Below are positions 1 through 5,809 of a stretch of DNA of 8,352 nucleotides, in pieces (position 1 is the stretch's first letter; each line of letters opens with the position of its first letter). Source of the stretch: an uncultured Flavobacteriales bacterium (lineage in GTDB: Bacteria; Bacteroidota; Bacteroidia; Flavobacteriales_D; Sanyastnellaceae). Position numbers and translations under genes: made by a program. The DNA lies in the NCBI GenBank assembly GCA_937897625.1, contig CALCNZ010000347.1, positions 1-8,352 of the forward strand, read 5' to 3'. The notes beneath the pieces are model-generated. The model was not told the DNA's origin. It worked only from the letters and a program-made list of their open reading frames with translations, and ran no database searches.

Positions 1-355
1 CATGCGCTACCTTGAAGAAGCCATTATTCGCACCATTGCGCATTATGGACTTGTAGGTGGAAGAATAGACGGGCTTACAGGTGTTTGGTTGGATATTGAT
101 GATCCGAAGAAGTCAAGAAAAATTGCAGCGCTCGGAGTGAAGTGCAGCCGTTGGTTAACCATGCACGGGTTCGCCTTCAACGTGAATACAGATTTGAATT
201 ACTTCAACTACATTGTCCCTTGCGGAATTACAGACAAAACGGTGACCAGTTTATCGAAGGAATTGGGTCGCGAAATGGACATGGCTGAAGTAAAACGTAT
301 TCTGCTTCAAGAGTTGGCAGAGGTATTTCAGTTCGAATTACAAATTCAGCATTAA
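1..355 (+). CDS. lipB: Octanoyl-[acyl-carrier-protein]:protein N-octanoyltransferase LipB, C-terminal part (5' truncated by window edge)
   Basis: LipB moves octanoyl groups from acyl carrier protein to lipoyl domains of 2-oxoacid dehydrogenases and the glycine cleavage H protein, the first step of lipoate synthesis in the cytoplasm. The 117 visible residues match the second half of the family. They carry TGVW (26-29), the KIAALG segment with the conserved lysine (K40 of the fragment, equivalent to E. coli K135), RWLTMHGFAFNV-DL (50-65), and PCGI with the catalytic cysteine (C74, equivalent to E. coli C169), followed by the TSL..ELG block. The reading frame is open to the left edge and the first ATG (base 2) falls inside the conserved RYLEEAII stretch, so the true start lies upstream. 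Both active-site residues are present and the gene ends normally in TAA, so the protein is probably functional. A hairpin terminator follows. Confidence 0.95.
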   Translation, partial: MRYLEEAIIRTIAHYGLVGGRIDGLTGVWLDIDDPKKSRKIAALGVKCSRWLTMHGFAFNVNTDLNYFNYIVPCGITDKTVTSLSKELGREMDMAEVKRILLQELAEVFQFELQIQH

Positions 356-379
356 GTATTAAAATTCCAAAGTGAATAT

Positions 380-403
380 CGTGCCCTTTCGGGTCACGCT
401 TTT
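380..403 (+). terminator. Probable intrinsic terminator of lipB
   Basis: Bases 380-386 (CGTGCCC) pair with 391-398 (GGGTCACG) around a 4-base TTTC loop, with a single bulged T at 394, and the stem is followed by C then TTTT (400-403). An outer pair of GAATAT (374-379) and ATATTC (405-410) could extend the structure. It sits 24 bases after the lipB stop and just before the terC promoter-like box, the expected place for a terminator separating the two units. The U-tract is short. Confidence 0.6.
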
Positions 404-417
404 CATATTCAAAACCT

Positions 418-425
418 TACATTTG
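418..425 (+). promoter_or_regulatory. Bacteroidota-type -7 promoter box (TAnnTTTG) of the terC operon
   Basis: TACATTTG matches the TAnnTTTG -7 element known for Bacteroidota sigma factors. Only four bases (TAGC) separate it from the terC ATG at 430, so transcription would begin at or within a base or two of the start codon, giving a leaderless or almost leaderless mRNA. A TTG/TTTG -33 element about 19-21 bases upstream is not recognisable, which lowers confidence. The same box and spacer occur before anmK. Confidence 0.5.
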
Positions 426-429
426 TAGC

Positions 430-1197
430 ATGGAATCATTTTTCTCAGCATTCACAACGCTTCAAGGTTGGATAGACTTGTTGACCTTGGTAATTATGGA
501 AATTGTCTTGGGAATAGACAACATTATTTTCATTGCCATTGTTACTGGTTTTCTCTCTACAAAATCAGATCAATCAAAGGCCAGAAGATTGGGACTTTCG
601 TTCGCCCTAATTTTCCGAATTGGTTTGCTTTTCACACTTTCCTATTTGGCGCACTTGCAAGAACCATTTTTCAAATTAGCTGGGTTCCCTGTTTCGGGTA
701 GAGGAATTGTTTTGTTGGCGGGAGGATTATTCTTGATCATTAAAACTTCGAACGAGATTCGACACAAGTTTTTAATAGCAGACAACGAAGAGTCTGAAAA
801 GTCTAGAAAGATTAACTTGTTTCAGGCCATCATTCAAATTACAATCATTGATATCGTTTTCTCGTTCGATTCAATAATCACTGCAGTTGGTCTGGTAGAT
901 CATGTATCTATTATGGTGGTTGCAGTAATTATCGCCATGTTCGTTATGTTGGCATTTGCACCTTACGTTAGCGCCTTCATTGAGAAGTATCCAACCTTGA
1001 AAATGTTGGCTTTGGTTTTCTTAATTGTAATTGGTTTGAACTTAGTTGCTGAAGCGTGTGAAAGCGCTCATTTGATTCACATTCCGGAATATGTGAACAT
1101 TAAAATGTACTCCTATGTAGCGTTTGCATTTGCCCTTGTGGTTGAGCTACTGAACATTCGTTTGCATCATGTAAACGAACGCAAAACAAACGCATGA
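430..1197 (+). CDS. TerC family integral membrane protein (probable metal exporter)
   Basis: This 255-residue polytopic inner-membrane protein has the TerC (PF03741) signatures: an acidic residue followed by LGIDNIIFI in the first helix (E24, D30, N31), an intracellular R-R/GL-F-L-I-FRIGLLF second segment (residues 52-68), and the partner motif DIVFSFDSIITAVG (141-154), whose acidic residues lie in membrane helices as in the first motif. About seven hydrophobic segments can be picked out (roughly 14-40, 55-74, 91-106, 133-153, 158-180, 190-207, 226-243). Named for tellurite resistance, the family is now linked in Bacillus and E. coli to Mn2+ export and to metal supply for secreted enzymes. 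That role is family knowledge, not shown here. No CBS or CorC domain is attached, so this is the short form. It is the first gene of a five-gene run, preceded by a TAnnTTTG box, and its TGA overlaps the next ATG as ATGA. Confidence 0.92.
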   Translation: MESFFSAFTTLQGWIDLLTLVIMEIVLGIDNIIFIAIVTGFLSTKSDQSKARRLGLSFALIFRIGLLFTLSYLAHLQEPFFKLAGFPVSGRGIVLLAGGLFLIIKTSNEIRHKFLIADNEESEKSRKINLFQAIIQITIIDIVFSFDSIITAVGLVDHVSIMVVAVIIAMFVMLAFAPYVSAFIEKYPTLKMLALVFLIVIGLNLVAEACESAHLIHIPEYVNIKMYSYVAFAFALVVELLNIRLHHVNERKTNA

Positions 1198-1778
1198 TTA
1201 TCATTCAAAATACGCTGGTCAGCGAAGATTTATTCGAAGAACATTTCGTTTGTGATCTCTCGGCGTGCAAGGGAATTTGTTGTGTGGAAGGCGACAGCGG
1301 TGCACCCATTGGGGAAGACGAAATTCCTATTTTAGAACAAGAATGGGAAAGCGCAAAACCTTACATGGTGCCTGAAGGAATAGCTGCTATTGAACGCGAA
1401 GGACTTTATCAAGTAGACGAAGACGGAGACATTGTCACCACCTTGGTGTCAGACAAAGGAGCTTGTTCTTTTGTTCATTACAGTGAAAACGGGACAGCCC
1501 TGTGCGCTTTAGAAACCGCATGGAAAGCCGGAGAATCGAAATTCAGAAAACCCATTTCGTGTCATTTATATCCTATTCGTTTAACGAAGTTGGCAGATTA
1601 TGTTGGTTTGAATTATCACCGTTGGCCCATTTGTGCGCCTGCTTGTGAGTGTGGATCGAAGTTGCAAGTCCCGGTGTACAGATTTTTAAAAGATGCCATT
1701 ACAACAAAGTTTGGTGAAGCGTATTTTCAAGAATTAGAAGAACACTACCAGGCATGGAAAGCACAAAGAGAAGCGTAA
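1194..1778 (+). CDS. DUF3109 family cysteine-rich protein
   Basis: This 194-residue protein has no signal peptide or membrane helix and is probably cytoplasmic. It matches the DUF3109 family through the N-terminal CDLSACKGICCVEGD block (C20, C25, C29, C30), the acidic EDEI segment after it, GACSFV (C91), ALCALE (C104), the SCHLYPIR motif (C123, H124) and a terminal cluster with C147, C151 and C153. Ten cysteines in such spaced groups suggest binding of a metal or iron-sulfur cluster, as in the related YkgJ-type Cys-rich families. The function is unknown. The ATG overlaps the terC stop by four bases (ATGA), which fixes the start and implies translational coupling to a putative metal exporter. 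The 3' end overlaps the next gene by 25 bases. All conserved blocks are intact. Confidence 0.9.
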   Translation: MIIIQNTLVSEDLFEEHFVCDLSACKGICCVEGDSGAPIGEDEIPILEQEWESAKPYMVPEGIAAIEREGLYQVDEDGDIVTTLVSDKGACSFVHYSENGTALCALETAWKAGESKFRKPISCHLYPIRLTKLADYVGLNYHRWPICAPACECGSKLQVPVYRFLKDAITTKFGEAYFQELEEHYQAWKAQREA

Positions 1779-3304
1779 TACTTTTTCTTTTACTCTTTTT
1801 TTGCGCGCCCATCTTTTCTCAAGAATGGGTGAAGGTTCATTGCGTTTTCAATACCGAGGATGGTGATTTTCTCACCGACTACAGAGAAGGAACTGCCCTT
1901 GTTGTGAGTAATCGTTTAAAACAATCGTATGGACAAGGTACCATGCAAACCACTCGTATCAATCGGCTGCATAAGCTAGATATGACCACCTTACGTGAGG
2001 AGACGTTCTTCCCAAAAGATTGGAATTTCGATGAGGGTATTTCATGCTTTGGCGATAACAAGAACGAATTGTTTTTTCAAACTGAATTAGATGAAAGAGG
2101 GACGATTTCTAAGTCGTACAAGATATTTCTTTGGGATTCAACCTTGACATTTAAAAGTGTGGGAGCACCTGTTGAAATGCAAGGAAACACAGGCGATGGT
2201 GGTTATGACAATATGAATCCAACATACGATTCAAATGAGAAATTATTGGTTTTTTCAAGCAACCGAAGCGGTGGTTTTGGGGGATACGATTTGTATGGCT
2301 GCTATCGAATGGAAAAAGGCTGGGGACCAGTATTTAATTTGGGCGAAGGTGTGAATACATCCGACAATGAATTAGGGGCGACACTTTTTGAAGGCGTGCT
2401 TTATTTTTCAAGAATGAATGTGCAAGATTTGAAAACGCACCTGTATTTCTCAGTCCAGAAACAAGCTTTTCAAACCGCAATGAAACTACCAGCTCCTTTC
2501 AACAATGAGAACGGAGATGCATATAAAGTTGTTTTCGTCTCGGCGCACGAAGTTTATGTTTCGCGCGAACAGCAAATAGATCATTTCACTCTTCCACAAA
2601 AAAGCAAACAAGTTCAATTTAGATTGAAGGAAGGGTCGCGCGTATTACAGAACATTGGCCTTTCCGTTGTTTCTGTTGGAAGTGGAGAATCGAAAGTTCT
2701 AAAATCGAATAGCGATGGTTTAACGGAATTGTTTTCTCTTTCATTGGAGACAAAATACAAAGTAAGTATTCAAGAAAAAGATTGGGAACTCTTAAAGGCA
2801 TTAGGCAACGGAAAAGGCTGCAAGGCAGAGCTTATCGATGAATTCGGAAATATCATTCGCGTATTCAAATTCGATATTAACGGAAATTTTCAATTTGAAT
2901 TGATGGATTTTATTTACACGAATTTAACTTTATTGGAAGAAGTAGATCGAAGTCGATTGAATGTTTCAAAGGTTGAAGCTTCAACAAGTACAAGTGTTTC
3001 AACAAAGAAATATTTCTTCCCAGTGAATGAAAGTTCATTGAATGAAATTCAGAAAATAGATTTGCGCAATTGGCTGAAAGATCAAAACAATGTCTCCTTC
3101 ACCATTAGCGGATTCGCAAGTTCAGATGGAAGTGTAAAGCGAAATAAAGAATTGGCAAATACGAGAATTCAAGCGACCAAGCAATGGCTAATGGCCAATG
3201 GAATTCCAGAAAAAAATATAAAAATTAAAGTTGTCGGAATAAATGAAATTGGAGAAAAGGGACGTCGCGTAGAGCTTGAAGCGATTCCATTATCTTCGCA
3301 TTAA
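1754..3304 (+). CDS. Secreted PD40 beta-propeller / OmpA-like C-terminal domain envelope protein
   Basis: This 516-residue protein begins with a cleavable signal peptide (basic MESTKR, hydrophobic 8-21, likely cut after FS at 22, before QEW). C17 lacks a proper lipobox, so it is probably not a lipoprotein. Residues 60-280 look like PD40/WD40-type propeller blades: NMNPTYDSNEKLLVFSSNR (153-171), GGFGGYDLY (173-181), then NTSDNELGATLFEGVLYFSR (201-220). Residues 285-385 look like a carboxypeptidase-regulatory beta-sandwich (SDGLTELF, DEFGNII, DINGNFQF). Residues 418-512 are an OmpA-like domain with the N-x2-L-x2-TR helix (464-471) and GRRVEL. R471 matches the peptidoglycan-binding arginine, but the usual Asp 15 residues before it is S456. 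The domain order resembles PorE of the type IX secretion system without its TPR repeats and lipid anchor. It probably links the outer membrane to the cell wall from the periplasm. Its ATG overlaps the DUF3109 end by 25 bases. Confidence 0.88.
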   Translation: MESTKRSVILFLLLFFCAPIFSQEWVKVHCVFNTEDGDFLTDYREGTALVVSNRLKQSYGQGTMQTTRINRLHKLDMTTLREETFFPKDWNFDEGISCFGDNKNELFFQTELDERGTISKSYKIFLWDSTLTFKSVGAPVEMQGNTGDGGYDNMNPTYDSNEKLLVFSSNRSGGFGGYDLYGCYRMEKGWGPVFNLGEGVNTSDNELGATLFEGVLYFSRMNVQDLKTHLYFSVQKQAFQTAMKLPAPFNNENGDAYKVVFVSAHEVYVSREQQIDHFTLPQKSKQVQFRLKEGSRVLQNIGLSVVSVGSGESKVLKSNSDGLTELFSLSLETKYKVSIQEKDWELLKALGNGKGCKAELIDEFGNIIRVFKFDINGNFQFELMDFIYTNLTLLEEVDRSRLNVSKVEASTSTSVSTKKYFFPVNESSLNEIQKIDLRNWLKDQNNVSFTISGFASSDGSVKRNKELANTRIQATKQWLMANGIPEKNIKIKVVGINEIGEKGRRVELEAIPLSSH

Positions 3305-3317
3305 CAACACGAAAATC

Positions 3318-3866
3318 ATGTTTGAAAAACTATTTCCAAGCCGCGAGTTAAGAATTGTAAGAGGAAAACTTATCGAAAGCGGCACGTCGCATTTAGACGG
3401 ACAAGAAGACAAAGGCGCTCAGCGTTGGGTAAAAGTCAATAACGAAGTGATTACCCGTGTGAGCGATGGTCTTTACCATGCACAGTGGGACGATGAGGTG
3501 GCTGTGGTTTGTGACAAGTATAACTATATGGTTGGCTATTGGAATTTTTCGAAGGGCTCGGGAAGTGATCCAAACTATTCCGCGTCAATTGGATCAACTG
3601 CCTTGGTTACATTAATTGTATTGGCTTCCATGTTATTTAATTTCATTCCCATGAAAGACCCTCAAAAGGGCGACATCATTACTTCCTTCTACAATTATAT
3701 TTGGAAAGATGAGTTTTTTGTTTCGCATTGGTGGGCCACTGCTTCAATCATTGGTGTGTTCGGATTGTATGGATTTATTTGGACCCCCATCTATGCTATC
3801 GGACACTTGAAGCGTGAACGTCAGGCTGCTGCTATGTTAGCACCACACAGAAATATTGTCGAGTGA
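3318..3866 (+). CDS. Hypothetical membrane protein with two C-terminal transmembrane helices
   Basis: I do not recognise this 182-residue protein. Residues 1-88 look soluble and rich in short beta-strands (ELRIVRGKLIESG, QRWVKVNNEVITRVSDG, EVAVVCDKYNYMVGYW) and have no signal peptide. Two hydrophobic stretches follow, at about 92-111 (from ALVTLIVLASMLFNFI) and 139-164 (TASIIGVFGLYGFIW, then YAIGHL). They are separated by a polar, aromatic loop of about 28 residues, and the end is a short basic tail (KRERQ). A hairpin membrane topology with both ends in the cytoplasm is plausible. The ATG at 3318, 13 bases after the preceding stop, was chosen over an in-frame TTG at 3276 that would overlap the OmpA gene and adds residues without hydrophobic or conserved character. 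Its TGA overlaps the next GTG start as GTGA, so it is probably translated together with the DUF72 gene. Confidence 0.8.
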   Translation: MFEKLFPSRELRIVRGKLIESGTSHLDGQEDKGAQRWVKVNNEVITRVSDGLYHAQWDDEVAVVCDKYNYMVGYWNFSKGSGSDPNYSASIGSTALVTLIVLASMLFNFIPMKDPQKGDIITSFYNYIWKDEFFVSHWWATASIIGVFGLYGFIWTPIYAIGHLKRERQAAAMLAPHRNIVE

Positions 3867-4705
3867 AATTCGGAAAGTTAGATAACGTAGATCATCTTAA
3901 ATTTTCATTAGACGTCCCCGCGCAAGATTATTCGTTCTTACCGAATGAACGTTCGGTTAAACTAGAAATTATTATTGGAGGAACGGTGTGGGGAGTTCCG
4001 CAATGGAAGGGAATTCATTTTCCCGCTAAAGCGAAACCTTCAGAGTTTCTTTTTCATTATTCAAGATTGTTCCCATGTATTGAATTCAATGGTTCGCATT
4101 ACCGCATCCCACCGGTGGCACAAGTCGCGAAGTGGGTAGAGCAGGTTCCTTCAAACTTTCTATTCTGTCCGAAATTTCCGCAGAGTATTTCTCATTGGCG
4201 GCAGTTTCAAAATTGTGAGCGTGAAACTGATTTGTTCATCGATGCCTTATTTGCATTTGGGGAAAATTTAGGCACAACATTCATCCAGCTTCCTCCACAT
4301 TACAGTCCTTCGAAAGCAGAACCGTTGTTGCGCTATCTGGAAAAACTTCCTTCCGACATTCGCTATTCTGTTGAAATGCGTCACCCCGATTGGTTCGAGG
4401 GAAATGTTTTGGAAGAGTTTTCAGTGGAATTAAAAAAGTTGAATGTCGGATTAATTATTTGCGATACTGCGGGAAGAAGAGACGCGGTTCATATGCGATT
4501 AACGAGCGATGAGCTCGTGATTCGTTTTGGAGGAAACGATTTACATGTAAGCGATGAGCTGCGTTTGCAGCAATGGATCAATCAATTGAAAGCTTGGGAA
4601 AAACTTGGATTGAAGAAATGTTATTTCTGGATTCACCAACCCGTAAGTTTGCATACCGTTGAGACGATGCAACAATTCAACGAAATAATTTCAAATTACA
4701 AATAA
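3863..4705 (+). CDS. DUF72 domain-containing protein (YecE family, TIM-barrel type)
   Basis: This 280-residue soluble protein belongs to the DUF72/YecE family, which adopts a TIM-barrel-like fold and has no firmly established biochemical role. Family marks in order are IIIGGTVWGVPQWKG (37-50, first strand and loop), FHYSRLFPCIEFNGSHYRIP (64-83), FLFCPKFPQSISHW (99-112), FIQLPPHYSP (140-149), YSVEMRHPDWF (168-178), LIICDTAG (197-204) and VIRFGGNDLH (219-228), where many relatives have Y-R-hG. The MKFGKL N-terminal leader before the barrel is usual in Bacteroidota members, as far as I recall. That supports the GTG start at 3863, which overlaps the previous stop by four bases. It is the last gene of the plus-strand run. 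Its stop lies inside the end of the convergent anmK (10-base overlap), and no terminator is evident after it. Confidence 0.9.
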   Translation: MKFGKLDNVDHLKFSLDVPAQDYSFLPNERSVKLEIIIGGTVWGVPQWKGIHFPAKAKPSEFLFHYSRLFPCIEFNGSHYRIPPVAQVAKWVEQVPSNFLFCPKFPQSISHWRQFQNCERETDLFIDALFAFGENLGTTFIQLPPHYSPSKAEPLLRYLEKLPSDIRYSVEMRHPDWFEGNVLEEFSVELKKLNVGLIICDTAGRRDAVHMRLTSDELVIRFGGNDLHVSDELRLQQWINQLKAWEKLGLKKCYFWIHQPVSLHTVETMQQFNEIISNYK

Positions 4706-5748
4706 ATACAACCGCCACAGGTGTCTTTAGAGGCGCCCGTTACTTCAGAGAGTGCCGTCGGCTGCTCTATTAAGCGAAGTGCCCCTAATAAAGCGAAAAT
4801 GAGCGCTTCTTTGTATTGAACGGTATCTTCATCAGGAACAACAACAGCTAAATCTGTTTTCGCTTGAATAGATTCAATTAAATAGGAATTGAAAGCACCG
4901 CCGCCTGTTACTAAAACACTGCCCGTCCAACCTTCGAAAATTTTTGCAATTTGAACGGCCATGTGTTCTGTGCATGTCGCTAATAAATCGCGAATGGTTA
5001 ATTGAGAGGCTCCAAGCAAAGGAAGAAAATGTTTTTCGAACCATTCTTTGCCAAGCGATTTTGGAAGATCTTGTGAATAATAGGGGAGTGCGTTCAGCTT
5101 TTCAAGCAGTGCAATATTTACAACACCACGTCGAGCCATCTCACCATTCGCATCGAATGGATGTCCGGTCTGCTCGGCAAGTAAGTTCAACGCCATATTT
5201 GCAACACAAACATCGAAGGCGTTTAGGTCGCCCATGAGTGTGTAAGACACATTCGCAATTCCGCCAATATTCAAACAAAAATCGTATTCATTAAAAAGCA
5301 AACGATCTCCGATTGGAACCAACGGCGCGCCTTGTCCGCCATGGGCTACATCTGTTGTTCGAAAATCACAAATGGTTTTAATTCCCGCGTGTGCAGCAAT
5401 GTGTGCACCGCTTCCGATTTGAACAGTTAGCGATTCACCGGGCTGATGGAAAATGGTGTGTCCATGCGACGCAATAGCATCTGCCGATAAATTTCGTTCG
5501 TCTAAAAAACGTTTGACTTGCTTCCCAGAATAAATTCCGAAATCGACATTGAGTTGCGCCAATTCGAGTGCAGACATTTTGTGAGCTCTTCGAAAAATTT
5601 CTCGCCAAGAGGCATCGTAAACCACGGTTTCCGCCGCAACAATTTCGTACTCCCATTTTTCATTGTTGAATGAAAGGTTGCACAAGGCAATGTCCAATCC
5701 GTCTAGACTGGTTCCACTCATAAGTCCAACAATTCGAAAGGTTTCCAT
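4696..5748 (-). CDS. anmK: Anhydro-N-acetylmuramic acid kinase AnmK
   Basis: AnmK phosphorylates and opens 1,6-anhydro-MurNAc from cell-wall turnover, giving MurNAc-6-phosphate for recycling in the cytoplasm. The 350 residues are close to the usual family length and show its motifs: GLMSGTSLDGLDIA (8-21, nucleotide-binding loop), ASHGHTIFHQ (93-102), QIGSG (110-114), DFRTTDVAHGGQGAPLVPIGD (128-148), LNIGGIANVSY (159-169), AFDVCVANMALN (177-188) containing the likely catalytic D179, VTGGGAFNSYL (280-290) and EALIFALLG (314-322). In the catalytic segment many proteins read FDTGPGNM, and here the residues after Asp are VCVANM, with D, A/G, N and M positions kept. The start is fixed by MSGTSLDG lying at the N terminus and by a TAnnTTTG box six bases upstream. 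It is probably transcribed alone, downstream of a hairpin that ends the preceding minus-strand gene. Confidence 0.96.
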   Translation of the reverse strand: METFRIVGLMSGTSLDGLDIALCNLSFNNEKWEYEIVAAETVVYDASWREIFRRAHKMSALELAQLNVDFGIYSGKQVKRFLDERNLSADAIASHGHTIFHQPGESLTVQIGSGAHIAAHAGIKTICDFRTTDVAHGGQGAPLVPIGDRLLFNEYDFCLNIGGIANVSYTLMGDLNAFDVCVANMALNLLAEQTGHPFDANGEMARRGVVNIALLEKLNALPYYSQDLPKSLGKEWFEKHFLPLLGASQLTIRDLLATCTEHMAVQIAKIFEGWTGSVLVTGGGAFNSYLIESIQAKTDLAVVVPDEDTVQYKEALIFALLGALRLIEQPTALSEVTGASKDTCGGCIYL

Positions 5749-5754
5749 AGGCTA

Positions 5755-5762
5755 CAAATATA
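5755..5762 (-). promoter_or_regulatory. Bacteroidota-type -7 promoter box (TAnnTTTG) of anmK
   Basis: On the minus strand this reads TATATTTG, matching the Bacteroidota -7 consensus TAnnTTTG, followed by TAGCCT and the anmK ATG. Transcription would start at or next to the start codon, so the mRNA would be leaderless or nearly so. The place for a -33 element falls inside the upstream terminator stem, and no TTG is seen there. The box and the following TAGC match those before terC. Confidence 0.5.
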
Positions 5763-5788
5763 AAGAGGGCGGAAAATTCCGCCCTCTT
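5763..5788 (-). terminator. Intrinsic terminator of the receptor/HKD-protein unit
   Basis: A perfect 12-bp inverted repeat, AAGAGGGCGGAA (5763-5774) and TTCCGCCCTCTT (5777-5788), has a GC-rich core of seven G-C pairs and a practical loop of about six bases. On the minus strand it lies 21 bases after the stop of the secreted HKD protein and is followed by TATATTTG, a weak T-rich tail. The symmetry means it could also act on the plus strand, where AGAATATC follows. It is the only strong hairpin I found in this intergenic gap. Confidence 0.8.
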
Positions 5789-5809
5789 AGAATATCAATT
5801 AGAAGAAAA

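Noticed and set aside
374..410. Possible riboswitch or small RNA before terC (for example a manganese-sensing leader)
   Set aside because: The gap is only 74 bases, the hairpin is best explained as the lipB terminator, and the promoter-like box lies after it, leaving almost no leader for a riboswitch.
1800..1810. Lipoprotein signal at C17 of the OmpA-like protein
   Set aside because: The residues before the cysteine (LFF) do not fit a lipobox, and a normal signal peptidase I site (after IFS, before QEW) follows.
3276..3317. Alternative upstream TTG start for the two-helix membrane protein
   Set aside because: It would overlap the OmpA-like gene by 29 bases and use a TTG, while an ATG sits 13 bases after that gene's stop. 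The added residues show no signal or conserved character.
4944..5237. Open frame on the plus strand inside anmK (97 codons)
   Set aside because: It is antisense to a well-conserved kinase, lacks recognisable protein features, and is explained as a shadow of the real coding frame.
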